From Mucilaginibacter rubeus (GTDB lineage Bacteria > Bacteroidota > Bacteroidia > Sphingobacteriales > Sphingobacteriaceae): DNA of 64,000 bases. The stretch lies in NCBI RefSeq assembly GCF_003286415.2, contig NZ_CP043450.1, positions 2,232,001 to 2,296,000 of the forward strand, given 5' to 3'. The position numbers were made by a program, and so were the translations under genes. Positions 52,776 to 63,643 of this stretch are shown piece after piece; position 1 is the stretch's first letter, and each line of letters opens with the position of its first letter. Below the pieces are notes generated by a model. The model was not told the origin of the DNA, did no database searches, and saw only the letters and a list, made by a program, of their open reading frames with translations.

Positions 52776-55391
52776 ATGAATTTTAACAACTTTACCATAA
52801 AAGCTCAGGAGGCCGTGCAGAAGGCTTCTGAAATTGCTGTTGGTAACCAACAGCAGGCAATTGAGACCGCACATCTGCTTAAAGGCTTGTTGCTGGTTGA
52901 TGAAAACGTAATTACCTACTTATTAAAGAAATTAAACGTTAATCTGAACAGGTTAAATGATACGCTTGATGCGCAGATTGCATCGTTCCCTAAAGTGAGC
53001 GGGAGTAATGTGTATCTTTCGTCTGAAGCAAATTCGGCTTTGCAAAAAGCTACAGGATATTTAAAAGAATTTAAGGATGAATTTGTATCGGTTGAGCACG
53101 TGCTGCTGGGAATTTTGGCAGCCGGTGGTGCAGTGAGCACCATGCTTAAAGATTCGGGTGTGAATGAAAAAGACCTGAAAAAAGCCATCGTCGAATTACG
53201 TGGCGATAGCAAGGTGACCGATCAAAACGCCGAAGCTACTTATAATGCCCTTAACAAATACGCTCGTAATCTGAATGAATATGCGGGCTCCGGCAAATTA
53301 GATCCGGTTATTGGCCGTGACGATGAAATTCGCCGTGTAATTCAGATCCTTTCACGCCGTACCAAAAACAACCCTATTTTGGTTGGCGAGCCGGGTGTTG
53401 GTAAAACAGCCATCGCCGAAGGTATCGCATTCAGGATCATTAAGGGCGATGTGCCTGAGAGCCTGAAAACCAAAGTGGTATACTCGCTGGATATGGGCGC
53501 ACTGATAGCAGGCGCCAAATACAAAGGTGAGTTTGAAGAACGATTGAAGGCTGTTGTAAAAGAAGTAACCCAGAGTGATGGCGAGATTATCCTGTTTATC
53601 GATGAGATCCACACATTAGTTGGAGCTGGCGGGGGAGAAGGCGCTATGGATGCTGCTAATATCCTGAAACCAGCCTTAGCGCGTGGCGAACTTCGCTCCA
53701 TTGGTGCAACTACACTCAACGAGTATCAGAAATATCTTGAAAAAGATAAAGCTTTGGAGCGCCGTTTCCAAAAAGTAATGGTTGAAGAACCAGATGCAGC
53801 TGATGCCATTTCAATTTTACGCGGTTTGAAAGAGCGTTATGAAACCCACCACAAAGTGAGGATCAAAGACGAAGCGATCATCGCTTCTGTCGAAATGTCA
53901 CAACGCTATATTTCCGACAGGTTTTTACCGGACAAAGCTATCGACCTGATGGACGAAGCAGCTTCAAAACTTCGTTTGGAAATGGATTCGGTACCGGAAG
54001 TGGTTGATGAACTGGAGCGCCGCATCATGCAGCTTGAAATTGAGCGCGAAGCCATCAAGCGTGAAAAAGACGACCGCAAGGTTGCCGAACTAAGTGAAGA
54101 AATTGCCAACCTGTCGCAACAACGCGATTCGCTACGTGCCAAATGGAAAGGTGAAAAAGATCTTGTTGATGGCATCAACGCCAAGGTTGAGCTGATAGAA
54201 AATTATAAGCTGGAAGCTGAACAGGCCGAACGCGCCGGTGATTATGGTAAAGTAGCCGAATTACGCTACGGTACCATAGTACAGGCACAGGCCGAAGTTG
54301 AAAAGCTGAAAGCTGCCCTGCTTGAAAATCAGAGCGACAGCCGCATGCTGAAAGAGGAAGTTACCGCCGACGATATTGCCGGTGTAGTAAGCCGCTGGAC
54401 AGGCATCCCGGTTAGCAAAATGATCCAGAGCGAACGCGAGAAACTGCTTAATCTTGAAGCCGAACTACATAAACGTGTGGCCGGACAGGAAGAAGCGATA
54501 GAAGCAATAAGTGATGCTATCCGCCGCAGCCGCGCAGGTTTGCAGGATAAGCGCAGGCCAATAGGTTCGTTCATCTTTTTAGGCACAACCGGCGTAGGTA
54601 AAACTGAGCTGGCTAAGGCTTTGGCCGAGTACCTGTTCAATGACGAAGGTGCGCTTGTGAGGATAGATATGAGTGAATACCAGGAACGCCATGCTGTATC
54701 AAGGCTGATAGGAGCGCCTCCGGGTTATGTTGGGTATGATGAAGGTGGGCAGTTAACGGAGGCCGTGCGTCGTAAGCCTTACAGCGTGGTTCTACTGGAT
54801 GAAATTGAAAAAGCTCACCCCGATGTATTTAATATCCTGTTACAGGTATTGGATGATGGTCGCTTAACTGATAACAAAGGTCGTGTGGTGAATTTCAAAA
54901 ACACCATTATTATCATGACCTCAAACATTGGCTCAAACATCATCCAGGAAAACTTCCAGAACCTGGAAGATACCAACCGTGATGAACTGGTAGCAAAAAC
55001 CAAGAACGAGTTGTTTAACCTGTTAAGGGTAACTATCCGTCCGGAATTTTTAAACAGGATAGACGAGATCATCATGTTTACTCCGCTTAATCGAGACGAG
55101 ATTCATGACATTGTTAAGCTGCAGTTTAAACAGGTTCAGGATACCCTTGCTGAAATGGGTGTAACTATTGAAGCGTCTGACGAAGCTTTGGATTGGTTAG
55201 CTCAGTTAGGTTATGATCCGCAATTTGGCGCACGTCCGTTGAAACGCGTTATTCAGAAAAAGATCCTGAACGAGTTGAGTAAACAGATTTTGGCTGGTAC
55301 AGTTGATAAAGACAGCACCATCAAAATAGATACGTTTGATAACCAGTTTGTGTTCCTGAACACGCCAAAGGTTGCCGAAGCAGCTAAATAA
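52776..55391 (+). CDS. clpB: ATP-dependent chaperone ClpB
   Basis: 871 residues, a AAA+ disaggregase working with DnaK. Clp_N repeats (1-150), NBD1 Walker [14 protein letters not shown] (~205), a long middle coiled-coil domain (~400-530, [16 protein letters not shown]) that marks ClpB rather than ClpA/C, NBD2 Walker [14 protein letters not shown] (~608), and the C-terminal D2-small domain. Full length. A strong terminator follows. Heat-shock control is likely from family knowledge. Confidence 0.97.
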   Translation: MNFNNFTIKAQEAVQKASEIAVGNQQQAIETAHLLKGLLLVDENVITYLLKKLNVNLNRLNDTLDAQIASFPKVSGSNVYLSSEANSALQKATGYLKEFKDEFVSVEHVLLGILAAGGAVSTMLKDSGVNEKDLKKAIVELRGDSKVTDQNAEATYNALNKYARNLNEYAGSGKLDPVIGRDDEIRRVIQILSRRTKNNPILVGEPGVGKTAIAEGIAFRIIKGDVPESLKTKVVYSLDMGALIAGAKYKGEFEERLKAVVKEVTQSDGEIILFIDEIHTLVGAGGGEGAMDAANILKPALARGELRSIGATTLNEYQKYLEKDKALERRFQKVMVEEPDAADAISILRGLKERYETHHKVRIKDEAIIASVEMSQRYISDRFLPDKAIDLMDEAASKLRLEMDSVPEVVDELERRIMQLEIEREAIKREKDDRKVAELSEEIANLSQQRDSLRAKWKGEKDLVDGINAKVELIENYKLEAEQAERAGDYGKVAELRYGTIVQAQAEVEKLKAALLENQSDSRMLKEEVTADDIAGVVSRWTGIPVSKMIQSEREKLLNLEAELHKRVAGQEEAIEAISDAIRRSRAGLQDKRRPIGSFIFLGTTGVGKTELAKALAEYLFNDEGALVRIDMSEYQERHAVSRLIGAPPGYVGYDEGGQLTEAVRRKPYSVVLLDEIEKAHPDVFNILLQVLDDGRLTDNKGRVVNFKNTIIIMTSNIGSNIIQENFQNLEDTNRDELVAKTKNELFNLLRVTIRPEFLNRIDEIIMFTPLNRDEIHDIVKLQFKQVQDTLAEMGVTIEASDEALDWLAQLGYDPQFGARPLKRVIQKKILNELSKQILAGTVDKDSTIKIDTFDNQFVFLNTPKVAEAAK

Positions 55392-55421
55392 AAACAACTA
55401 TCAATAACTCTATATATAATG

Positions 55422-55452
55422 AAAAGAGCGTCCTACAGGTCGCTCTTTTTTT
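55422..55452 (+). terminator. clpB terminator
   Basis: Arms AAAAGAGCG (55422-55430) and CGCTCTTTT (55441-55449), 10-nt loop and a T-run, 31 bp after clpB. Confidence 0.88.
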
Positions 55453-55610
55453 ATTTGGTATTATTAATAAAAATGGTGAGGGATAGCTGTTGTAACTTTT
55501 TTGATTAACGATAAGTTAATGAAATGAAAACAAACTATGCCTAACATTTCTAATGGGTTACCGTATAATTTAATATTGTTAACTTATACATTAAAACCTA
55601 AAAAATCATT

Positions 55611-57224
55611 ATGCTAAAGCTTACTAACCTGCGTGTGTGGGTATTGGCCGCTGCCGCAACCGGCATGCTGGCAAGTTGCCAAAAAAATGGTCAGATGCCT
55701 GCACTAACAGACGCTGATCAAACTACCAGCACAAAAACAATCAAAACCTTAGCTGTGTCCTTAACACAGGGGTTTGAAGTTGGTTCAACCAGTCCTAAAA
55801 CTGCTTATGACGTATCTCCAACCGGTTCATCAAGCGGCGACAATGTTACTTTATCGGGCAGTTCATGGAACATGTACGACGCCCTGATCGGTAATCTTGC
55901 TGCCGATCAAAAAGCTGGTTCATGGAGCGCCCGCGTGCGTAACACCGGTAAAATTACCATGTTGTTTGATGTTACTACAGGCATCAGTACGGTAACTATT
56001 AAAAGTGCCACTTACAATGGCGATACTCCAAGTACCTGGGGCTTGTTCTATTCAACCAATGGTGGTTCATTATGGACGCAATCAGGTTCGGCAATTACTA
56101 CTACTGCAACACTTGCCACATCAACATTTACCATTACTCAAACCGGTAACGTTCGTTTAGAAATTCGTAAGCTTACAGGCGGTAGCAATCGTATCAACAT
56201 AGATGATATCACTATCAATGATAACGCCGGTGGTGGTACAGGCGGTGGCGGCGGTACTGTACTTACAGGTAAAAAATTCCTGTTTGATGCAAGCCACCTG
56301 GAAAATGCAGGCAGCGCCGACTGGCAGATTGATGCCGATGGCACCGAGCAAGTTGCTATCTACACTGGCGGCACTACTACCGAAACCAAAGCTCAGCGTA
56401 TCCCTACACCATCATACACCGGCATTACCTCTACTACTACAGAAACCTATTGGAAAGGTGCACTTTCTGCCTGGGCAGTTGAGCTGGTAAAACGTGGTGA
56501 ATTGGTTGAATCGTTACCTGTAGGTACAGCTATTACTTACGGTGGCGGTGGTGCTCAGGATTTGAGCAACTATGATGTATTTGTGGTTTGCGAACCTAAT
56601 CGTTTATTTACTGCGGCCGAAAAAACTGCCCTCATGAACTTTGTTGCTAACGGCGGCGGTTTATTCATGATTGCAGATCATACCGCGGCTACTACAGCCG
56701 GTACAGATGCTAATGGCTATAATCCATCAGACCGTGATGGTGATGGTTATGACTCGCCAAGGGTTTGGAACGATTTGATGACCAACAATGGTATCAACAA
56801 CAATAACCCTTTTGGTTTTAACATTAACTACGTTGATATCAATGAAAGCCCATCGACTAACGTGTATACCGGTTCAAATGCCGACGCTCAAAAAGTATTG
56901 AACGGCGCAGCTGGTACAGCCTCAAAAATGGCTTTCTATGATGGTTCAACAGCAACGTTGTTCCCAGGCAATAACTCAAGCGTACAGGGCTTATTCTGGC
57001 GTAATAGTGCTACCAATGGTGGCAATGCTAATGCAATGGCTTTATTGGCTACCTACGGAAGCGGTCGTGTAGTTTGGATTGGTGATAGCTCTGATGCTGA
57101 TGACGGCACTGGCGATACAGGTGATAGTTTGTTTAATGGCTGGTCTGGTGATGCTCCGTCGGGTTACACCTCACACTCATCATTCCACTTAAATGCATCA
57201 TTGTGGCTGGCTAAAGCTCAATAA
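55611..57224 (+). CDS. Secreted lipoprotein with glutamine-amidotransferase-like C-terminal domain
   Basis: 537 residues. Lipobox GMLASC (Cys23). Residues ~45-200 form a beta-sandwich carbohydrate-binding-like or lamin-like domain (FEVGSTSPKTAYDV..., NIDDITIND). A Gly-rich linker (~205-215) leads to a ~320-residue domain resembling the class I glutamine-amidotransferase/DUF4350 fold (VFVVCEPNRLFTAAEKTAL, FVANGGGLFMIADHTAAT, GRVVWIGDSS). A metal site is possible at DRDGDGYDS. No catalytic Cys is seen. Surface or periplasmic sugar-related role is a guess. Confidence 0.8.
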   Translation: MLKLTNLRVWVLAAAATGMLASCQKNGQMPALTDADQTTSTKTIKTLAVSLTQGFEVGSTSPKTAYDVSPTGSSSGDNVTLSGSSWNMYDALIGNLAADQKAGSWSARVRNTGKITMLFDVTTGISTVTIKSATYNGDTPSTWGLFYSTNGGSLWTQSGSAITTTATLATSTFTITQTGNVRLEIRKLTGGSNRINIDDITINDNAGGGTGGGGGTVLTGKKFLFDASHLENAGSADWQIDADGTEQVAIYTGGTTTETKAQRIPTPSYTGITSTTTETYWKGALSAWAVELVKRGELVESLPVGTAITYGGGGAQDLSNYDVFVVCEPNRLFTAAEKTALMNFVANGGGLFMIADHTAATTAGTDANGYNPSDRDGDGYDSPRVWNDLMTNNGINNNNPFGFNINYVDINESPSTNVYTGSNADAQKVLNGAAGTASKMAFYDGSTATLFPGNNSSVQGLFWRNSATNGGNANAMALLATYGSGRVVWIGDSSDADDGTGDTGDSLFNGWSGDAPSGYTSHSSFHLNASLWLAKAQ

Positions 57225-57269
57225 ATTAATAAACGTTTTCCCGAAAGGGTAAGTTTCAATTGTTAGTTT

Positions 57270-57303
57270 AAGTCCTGTTGCCAATGGCAGCGGGACTTTT
57301 TTA
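57270..57303 (+). terminator. Terminator of the lipoprotein gene
   Basis: 13-bp stem (57270-57282, 57286-57298) with two wobble pairs and a 3-nt loop, followed by TTTTT. Confidence 0.8.
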
Positions 57304-57398
57304 TTTCTCTGGTTCAAACAAGTCAGTTGCCTTTTAGGTTATATATTAAAAGGTGATCAATCAGATCGTTTTTTATTTACCTATACAAAAACGTCACC

Positions 57399-57743
57399 AT
57401 GAAAAATTACGAAACTTTAGTGGATGCCACTAACGACCTCCTGAAGAGAGGATATACTGCCAACCTTAGCCTCGATGGCGATACCATTGACGATAAGGAG
57501 AAAGATATACAAATGACAGCTGATGATTTTGAGATAGACGAGTTTTACCGCTTTGAAGGCGCGAGTAATCCGTCAGATATGTCGATAGTGTACGCGGTGT
57601 CATCATCAAAATATAACTTAAAAGGGGTGCTTGTAAACGCCTACGGCACCTATGCTAATGACAGCACATCGGCCATTGATGCCAAATTGCATCATTACAT
57701 GGTAAGCCATAACCTGCATGGCGAAGACAGGCCAACCGCTTAA
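57399..57743 (+). CDS. Small conserved Bacteroidota protein
   Basis: 114 residues: KNYETLVDATNDLLKRGYTANL..., DFEIDEFYRFEGASNPSDMSIVYAVSS and GVLVNAYGTYA. The family is common in Bacteroidota and is often mislabelled phosphoribosylpyrophosphate synthetase; the length and motifs do not fit a PRPP synthetase. Predicted small alpha-beta cytoplasmic protein. Function unknown; monocistronic. Confidence 0.8.
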   Translation: MKNYETLVDATNDLLKRGYTANLSLDGDTIDDKEKDIQMTADDFEIDEFYRFEGASNPSDMSIVYAVSSSKYNLKGVLVNAYGTYANDSTSAIDAKLHHYMVSHNLHGEDRPTA

Positions 57744-57831
57744 GTCATTAGTTTAAAGTCTTAAGTTAAAAGTCGGTAACAGATATTGTGGTAGGGACAG
57801 CCTTAATATTTGTTGTCGGCTTTTGGCTTTT

Positions 57832-58386
57832 TTAGGAGTTTAGCTCCTGTAGCATTTTTCTTCCTGCCGATTGTATAGCGGCAGTACCATCGCGCATTAA
57901 AAATTCCAATTGGGCCGGTAACTCATCAGCCACCCAGGGATAGCGGTGTCTTAAATTAAGTAAAGCCCAGCCTGCAAATACTTTCACCGCTATTTTTACC
58001 TTGGAATTTATCATCCAGTCAAAAAGCTGCTCAACGGCTGGCTCAAGGTTAAGCGTGTTCAGTTTTTGTTTTACAGGCGATTGTTCCTTCTCTTCGGTAG
58101 CGTGCATCAGTATTTTGGCATAGTGCCTTTGACAGCCTGGGTTGGTTACCTGCGGAATGCGTTCGATTAAATACTCAAGGTTTTGAGTAAAAACACCGGG
58201 ATCTTGCAGGAACATATTTTCCAGCAACCATGCAGCGCGGAAGGCGAGCGGTTTATCAGGATGAAAGGTAATGTCAATCAAATCATGTAAATCAAATTGC
58301 TTTTCCCTTAAAATCCGGCTCAACTCAAGTACCTTAAGTTTGCCTATGGTATTCGCAATTTTTTGGGTAAGTTCGTCGCGGGTCAT
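57832..58386 (-). CDS. HEAT-like repeat protein
   Basis: 184 residues, all helical (KLKVLELSRILREKQFDLHDLIDI, PLAFRAAWLLENMF, VKIAVKVFAGWALLNLRHRYPWV), consistent with two to four ARM/HEAT-type repeats. No enzymatic motif. Divergent from the M16 peptidase gene. Scaffold or binding role inferred only from fold. Confidence 0.75.
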   Translation of the reverse strand: MTRDELTQKIANTIGKLKVLELSRILREKQFDLHDLIDITFHPDKPLAFRAAWLLENMFLQDPGVFTQNLEYLIERIPQVTNPGCQRHYAKILMHATEEKEQSPVKQKLNTLNLEPAVEQLFDWMINSKVKIAVKVFAGWALLNLRHRYPWVADELPAQLEFLMRDGTAAIQSAGRKMLQELNS

Positions 58387-58509
58387 TGGTAGCTTAAAAG
58401 TAAAAAAATACCGGTACCTAACCTAAAACACTTATTCATTTTTGATGCTCACTTTCAATGTCATCAAAAGTTATACATTTGCTATCCGTACTAACAATTT
58501 AATAGATAC

Positions 58510-59748
58510 ATGGTTAAATTCAACCGATTTACACTTGACAATGGCCTCAGGGTTATTGTGCATGAAGATAATACCACACCTATGGCCGTGCTCAATATTT
58601 TATATGATGTTGGCGCACGCGATGAAGATCCTGAACAAACCGGTTTCGCCCATTTATTTGAGCACCTGATGTTTGGTGGCTCTGTAAACATTCCTGTTTA
58701 TGATGAGCCGCTGCAAAGGGTAGGCGGCGAAAATAATGCCTTTACCAGTAACGATATCACCAACTATTATATCACCCTACCATCTGCCAACCTGGAAACA
58801 GCCTTTTGGTTGGAAAGCGACCGTATGCTGAGCCTTGCGTTTAGCGAAAAAAGCCTTGAGGTACAGCGCAACGTAGTTATTGAGGAGTTTAAGCAGCGTT
58901 ACCTGAACCAACCTTATGGCGATGTTTGGCTGAAGCTTCGTCCGTTGGTATATAAAACGCACCCTTATCGCTGGGCCACAATTGGGAAAACCATCAAGCA
59001 TATTGAAGATGCTAAGATCGAAGATGTAAAAGCCTTTTTCAAAAAGCATTATAACCCTCAAAATGCTATTATGGTAGTAGGGGGTAACGTTACAACCGAA
59101 CAGGTAAAAGAGCTTTCCGAAAAATGGTTTGGCGCTATCCCTGCGGGCGAAAAATATCTCCGCGACTTACCGCAGGAGCCGGAGCAAACGGAAGCCCGGC
59201 GTGAAACGGTAACCGCCAAAGTGCCGCTTAATGATGTTTATATAGCTTTCCAGATGGGCGCGCGTACCGATGCATATTACTATGCTGTTGAATTGCTTTC
59301 TGATGTCCTTTCACGAGGTAATTCATCAAGACTGTATAAATCGCTGATCAAAGAAAAACAGATCTTTAGTGAAGTACATGCTTACATCACCGGCAGCCTG
59401 GATAAAGGTATGTTTGTGTTAGAAGGCAAGCCGCTTGATGGTATCAGCATTGAACAGGGCGAAGCTGCATTATGGGAAGAGCTGGAGAAAATAAAAGCTG
59501 AAGAGATCCCGGCTGATGAGCTTACCAAAGTGCAGAACAAAACTGAATCCACAATGATATTTTCAGAAATGTCTTTGCTGGATAAAGCCATGAACCTGGC
59601 CTCATTTGAGTTACTGGGTGATGCCGATCTGATTAACCATGAAACAGCCAAATACCTTGCTGTAAGTGCCGCGCAGGTGAAAGAACAGGCTAATAAACTG
59701 TTCAGGCAAGATAATTCGTCAACGCTTATTTATTTAGCCGAAAAGTAA
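58510..59748 (+). CDS. M16 family zinc peptidase, catalytic subunit
   Basis: 412 residues, two M16 half-domains. Inverted zinc motif HxxEH is HLFEH (His48, Glu51, His52), with the downstream acidic ligand in VVIEEFKQR (about residue 128). Lacks a signal peptide, so cytoplasmic. It precedes an M16 protein without the zinc motif; the two are expected to form a heterodimer as in mitochondrial processing-peptidase-like pairs. Confidence 0.94.
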   Translation: MVKFNRFTLDNGLRVIVHEDNTTPMAVLNILYDVGARDEDPEQTGFAHLFEHLMFGGSVNIPVYDEPLQRVGGENNAFTSNDITNYYITLPSANLETAFWLESDRMLSLAFSEKSLEVQRNVVIEEFKQRYLNQPYGDVWLKLRPLVYKTHPYRWATIGKTIKHIEDAKIEDVKAFFKKHYNPQNAIMVVGGNVTTEQVKELSEKWFGAIPAGEKYLRDLPQEPEQTEARRETVTAKVPLNDVYIAFQMGARTDAYYYAVELLSDVLSRGNSSRLYKSLIKEKQIFSEVHAYITGSLDKGMFVLEGKPLDGISIEQGEAALWEELEKIKAEEIPADELTKVQNKTESTMIFSEMSLLDKAMNLASFELLGDADLINHETAKYLAVSAAQVKEQANKLFRQDNSSTLIYLAEK

Positions 59749-59856
59749 AACAGAACCTTTATTTATGGGATTTTAGGATTGTCTTGATGGATCTATTATG
59801 ATGATATCAGGAAATTCCAAAATCATGCAAATCACGGTTAAAGATATAACATTCAT

Positions 59857-61134
59857 ATGATCAACAGACAATTAGCTCCTGAGTTCAGGGCTATCGATAA
59901 TATTAGCCTGATCAGGCCGCAACATCTGCCGCTTGATAATGGCGTTAACATTTTTTGCTTCAACTCCGGCGATCAGGAGTTGGTGCGCATCGAATGGATC
60001 TTCAGTAACCTGACTTTTGATCCGGCAAAACCATTGTTAAACATGGCTGTAAACTCCATGCTTACGGATGGTACCAAAACTTTAACCGCCGCGCAAATTG
60101 CCGATAAAATTGATTTTTACGGCGCCTTTTTGCAGGTAGACTATGGGTATGAAAATTCGCAGGTAACTTTATACAGCTTGAATAAGCACCTGCATCATAC
60201 ACTGCCCGTTATTGCCGATATCTTGAATAACTCTATCTTCCCCGAAAAGGAGTTGGAAACATTTAAACGTAATCAGCAGCAAAAACTACAGGTTAGTCTT
60301 CAGAAAAATGACGTGGTGGCTCGCCGTGCGTTTAACAGGGCTGTTTACGGTAGTACTATTTTTGGCTATGCGGCAGAAATGGGCGACTACCAAACACTAC
60401 AGCAGGATGATATGCTGGCCCATTACAAAAAAATGTATCAGCCGGCAAATTGTACCATTGTTATAGCGGGTAAAATAGAATCTGAAACGCTAACGTTGCT
60501 GACAGACACATTTGACAAAAGCTGGCCAAATACATCAGAGATTGGTGTAACAATTCAGCCTGATATTAAAGCTGCTGCCGATCTGTTTTATTTTACAGAG
60601 AAACCGGAAGCATTGCAATCCGCAATCAGAATAGGTACGCCTATCATCAACCGTTCGCACGCAGACTTTCATCCGTTGCAGGTTTTGAATACTGTATTGG
60701 GTGGTTATTTCGGATCGCGGTTAATGGCCAATATACGTGAAGATAAGGGCTATACCTATGGCATAGGTTCGGGATTAGCTTCATTTAAACAAGTAGGCTC
60801 GTTTTTTATAGCTACCGAAGTAGGTGCGGACGTTTGTAAATTGGCAGTTGCAGAAATTGAAAAGGAAATCAATATGCTGAAAACTGAACTGGTACCTGAA
60901 GAAGAGTTATCCCTGGTGCGCAACTATATGTTGGGATCGTTATTGGGCAGCCTCGAAAATGTATTTTCACATGCCGACAAGTTCAAGAGTATCTATTTTG
61001 CCGGTTTGGATTATGATTACTACGACAGGTATACTACAACGGTAAAAAATATAACATCAGATAAGCTGATCCAGCTGGCTAACACTTATTTTAACTTCGA
61101 CCAGTTTTATAAGGTTATAGTAGGGAAGTATTGA
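59857..61134 (+). CDS. M16 family peptidase-like protein, non-catalytic partner
   Basis: 425 residues with the same M16 fold (LLNMAVNSMLTDGTKTLTAAQIADKI, VLGGYFGSRLMANIREDKGYTYGIG). At the place of HxxEH there is no His/Glu pair, so it cannot bind the catalytic zinc. The Gly-rich and R/Y residues of the second half (substrate-binding) are kept. Follows the active subunit by 108 bp on the same strand, so an obligate partner is likely. Confidence 0.92.
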   Translation: MINRQLAPEFRAIDNISLIRPQHLPLDNGVNIFCFNSGDQELVRIEWIFSNLTFDPAKPLLNMAVNSMLTDGTKTLTAAQIADKIDFYGAFLQVDYGYENSQVTLYSLNKHLHHTLPVIADILNNSIFPEKELETFKRNQQQKLQVSLQKNDVVARRAFNRAVYGSTIFGYAAEMGDYQTLQQDDMLAHYKKMYQPANCTIVIAGKIESETLTLLTDTFDKSWPNTSEIGVTIQPDIKAAADLFYFTEKPEALQSAIRIGTPIINRSHADFHPLQVLNTVLGGYFGSRLMANIREDKGYTYGIGSGLASFKQVGSFFIATEVGADVCKLAVAEIEKEINMLKTELVPEEELSLVRNYMLGSLLGSLENVFSHADKFKSIYFAGLDYDYYDRYTTTVKNITSDKLIQLANTYFNFDQFYKVIVGKY

Positions 61135-61152
61135 TTTTTTGATGTCGGATTT

Positions 61153-61292
61153 CGGAATTTCGGATTTGTTTTAATTTTTGATTTGAAATGTTCAATTTTT
61201 AGGGTTGTACTAAAAAGATTGAGCATTTCAAATCAAAATTGTAAATACTCATACCAAAACCCGAAATCGAACATCCCAAATCCGAAATTCTG
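61153..61292. repeat. Nested inverted repeat upstream of guaB
   Basis: Outer arms 61153-61168 and 61277-61292 (one mismatch over 16 bp). Inner arms 61176-61190 and 61224-61238 are perfect and extend to about 24 bp with wobbles. A ~140-bp non-coding palindromic element between the M16 operon and guaB; possible REP/MITE-like repeat or long-stem terminator. Confidence 0.65.
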
Positions 61293-61358
61293 AATTATCA
61301 TCTTAAGGCAATTTTAGCCAAATATTAAATCTTAATTCTTAAATTCGAAATATTTTAT

Positions 61359-61366
61359 TACCTTTG
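61359..61366 (+). promoter_or_regulatory. guaB promoter -7 box
   Basis: TACCTTTG matches TAnnTTTG exactly, about 36 bp upstream of the guaB ATG. The -33 region is AT-rich without a clear TTTG. Confidence 0.6.
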
Positions 61367-61401
61367 CCCGGCAAATAATAACTCCAAAATAATTATTTGC
61401 T

Positions 61402-62874
61402 ATGCAGTTAGACCCATCAAAATTTGTTGCCGAAGGATTAACTTACGACGACGTTTTACTACTCCCGGCTTATTCAGAAGTTTTACCGCGCGAAGTGAAT
61501 ACCGGAACTTACTTAACTAAGAGCATCCGTTTAAACATTCCAATCATCTCGGCCGCCATGGATACCGTTACCGAGGCTGAGCTGGCTATTGCCATTGCTC
61601 AGGCGGGTGGCATTGGTATGTTACACAAAAACATGACTATCCAGGCCCAGGCAGACGAGGTGCGCAAGGTGAAACGCTCAGAAAGCGGAATGATCCAGGA
61701 CCCAGTTACCTTACGCGAAGATGCTTTGTTAGCAGATGCCTTTCAACTGATGAAAGAATTCAGCATTGGCGGTATCCCGGTTATTGATGCAGATCAAAAC
61801 CTGAAAGGCATTATCACCAACCGCGATCTTCGTTTTCAAAAAGATATGAGCGTTCCGGTAACCGAGGTAATGACCAAAACTAACCTGATCACTGCACCGG
61901 AAGGCACTACTTTAGTTGATGCTGCCAACATATTGCAAAGTAATAAGATTGAGAAACTACCTGTAATTAATAAAGATGGGAAACTGGTAGGCCTGATCAC
62001 TTATAAAGACATTCAAAAAGTTAAAAACTTTCCTAACGCCTGTAAAGACGAATTTGGCCGTTTACGCGTAGGTGCGGCTGTTGGTGTAGCTGCTGACAAT
62101 ATTGACCGTGTAACCGCACTGGTTAACGCTGGTGTTGATGTGGTTACGGTTGATACAGCTCACGGCCATTCAAAAGGAGTTATTGATATGGTTAAAGCGG
62201 TTAAAAAGCTTTACCCAAACCTTCAGGTAATTGCCGGTAACATAGCCACTGGCGATGCTGCCCTTGCCCTTGCCGATGCCGGTGCTGATGCTGTTAAGGT
62301 TGGTATTGGTCCGGGTTCAATTTGTACTACCCGTATCATTGCCGGTGTTGGTGTACCTCAGTTATATGCGGTATATGAGTGTGCCAAAGCGCTTGAAGGC
62401 CGTGGTATCCCGGTAATTGCCGATGGTGGTATCAAACAAACAGGTGATATTGTAAAAGCTATAGCTGCCGGTGCAAGTTCAATCATGGCGGGTTCATTAT
62501 TTGCCGGAGTTGAAGAATCACCAGGCGAAACTATTATATACGAAGGCCGTAAATTTAAATCATACCGTGGTATGGGCTCTGTTGAAGCCATGGCAAAAGG
62601 TTCAAAAGACCGTTATTTCCAGGATGAGACTGATGTTGTAACCAAATTGGTTCCTGAAGGTATTGTTGGTCGCGTGCCATTTAAAGGCAGTATGGCCGAA
62701 GTTATATTCCAGTACATTGGCGGTTTACGTGCAGGTATGCACTACTGCGGTGCTGCTAATATCGAGGATTTGCAAAAAGCCAAGTTTGTTCGTATCACTG
62801 CTGCCGGTATGCGCGAAAGCCATCCGCACGATATTACAATTACTAAAGAAGCACCTAACTATACAAGCAGGTAA
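61402..62874 (+). CDS. guaB: IMP dehydrogenase
   Basis: 490 residues. Oxidises IMP to XMP with NAD+, the committed step of GMP synthesis. Catalytic barrel with substrate loop [11 protein letters not shown] (nucleophilic Cys ~307), [11 protein letters not shown] and the flap region, plus an inserted CBS pair (about residues 95-205: [19 protein letters not shown]). Full length, own promoter, followed by a strong terminator. Confidence 0.97.
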   Translation: MQLDPSKFVAEGLTYDDVLLLPAYSEVLPREVNTGTYLTKSIRLNIPIISAAMDTVTEAELAIAIAQAGGIGMLHKNMTIQAQADEVRKVKRSESGMIQDPVTLREDALLADAFQLMKEFSIGGIPVIDADQNLKGIITNRDLRFQKDMSVPVTEVMTKTNLITAPEGTTLVDAANILQSNKIEKLPVINKDGKLVGLITYKDIQKVKNFPNACKDEFGRLRVGAAVGVAADNIDRVTALVNAGVDVVTVDTAHGHSKGVIDMVKAVKKLYPNLQVIAGNIATGDAALALADAGADAVKVGIGPGSICTTRIIAGVGVPQLYAVYECAKALEGRGIPVIADGGIKQTGDIVKAIAAGASSIMAGSLFAGVEESPGETIIYEGRKFKSYRGMGSVEAMAKGSKDRYFQDETDVVTKLVPEGIVGRVPFKGSMAEVIFQYIGGLRAGMHYCGAANIEDLQKAKFVRITAAGMRESHPHDITITKEAPNYTSR

Positions 62875-62895
62875 TTCTATAAAAAGTAAAATCTC

Positions 62896-62942
62896 ATACG
62901 CCCTAAAGTTCAATTTATTTGCGAACTTTAGGGCGTATTTGT
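62896..62942. terminator. Strong guaB terminator
   Basis: Perfect 16-bp arms ATACGCCCTAAAGTTC (62896-62911) and its complement (62923-62938), 11-nt loop, then TTG. Confidence 0.9.
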
Positions 62943-62970
62943 TTACCGAACCTTATCTGCTTGTAATTAA

Positions 62971-63579
62971 ATGAAATTTCTTGTCCCTGCTTTTTTATTC
63001 CTGTTGTTGTTAGTTGTTATCATTATTGTACGCAAATCTGCCCGGGCAAAAAGTTCCGGTTCTGTTGGGTTGCTCGTTAATCCCGCAGAAAATGACAATG
63101 GCGCTGTAGATATTAATCTAAGTATCGATCATAAAACAAAACTCGATTCATCTACCGTTTATGATTTAAAGGCGACATATAAAAATAAGCTTGTAGGCTT
63201 TAAAATTGAGATCCCAGACAAAGGCAAGCAAAACGAACGGGGATTTGGAAACGGGATTACCATAAAAACCCTTGGCAAACAAAGTGATGATTTCAGAAAT
63301 GCGCTGAGTGATATCTATGGATTGGGTATATCAGCTAAAAAGTTTCCGGAAAAGGTAAACGTTTCCTATGTAGATCTTCACCAATTTGCCAAAAGCTATA
63401 CCCAAAAAAGTATCGAAAATAGTCCATATTCAACTGAATTGAAATTGCTTTTCCAGTCGGATAAAGGAAACCTGGCGGAACTTTATTTAAACATCCGTAA
63501 CGATGAAAAGGTGATGGAGTTTGCCGAAAAAGACGAAGAATACCGGAAGCCGCTGGTGGAGTTTTTAACACAGCAATAA
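62971..63579 (+). CDS. Membrane-anchored hypothetical protein
   Basis: 202 residues. N-terminal anchor FLVPAFLFLLLLVVIIIV (~3-20), then a soluble domain (VDINLSIDHKTKLDSSTVYDLKATYKN..., DLHQFAKSYTQKSIENSPYS). No family recognised. Function unknown. Confidence 0.75.
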   Translation: MKFLVPAFLFLLLLVVIIIVRKSARAKSSGSVGLLVNPAENDNGAVDINLSIDHKTKLDSSTVYDLKATYKNKLVGFKIEIPDKGKQNERGFGNGITIKTLGKQSDDFRNALSDIYGLGISAKKFPEKVNVSYVDLHQFAKSYTQKSIENSPYSTELKLLFQSDKGNLAELYLNIRNDEKVMEFAEKDEEYRKPLVEFLTQQ

Positions 63580-63643
63580 ATCGCGCAATTAACAGGTAAC
63601 AAAAGCTTAATTGGGCTTTAAACAAATTTCGTTATCATTGGGC

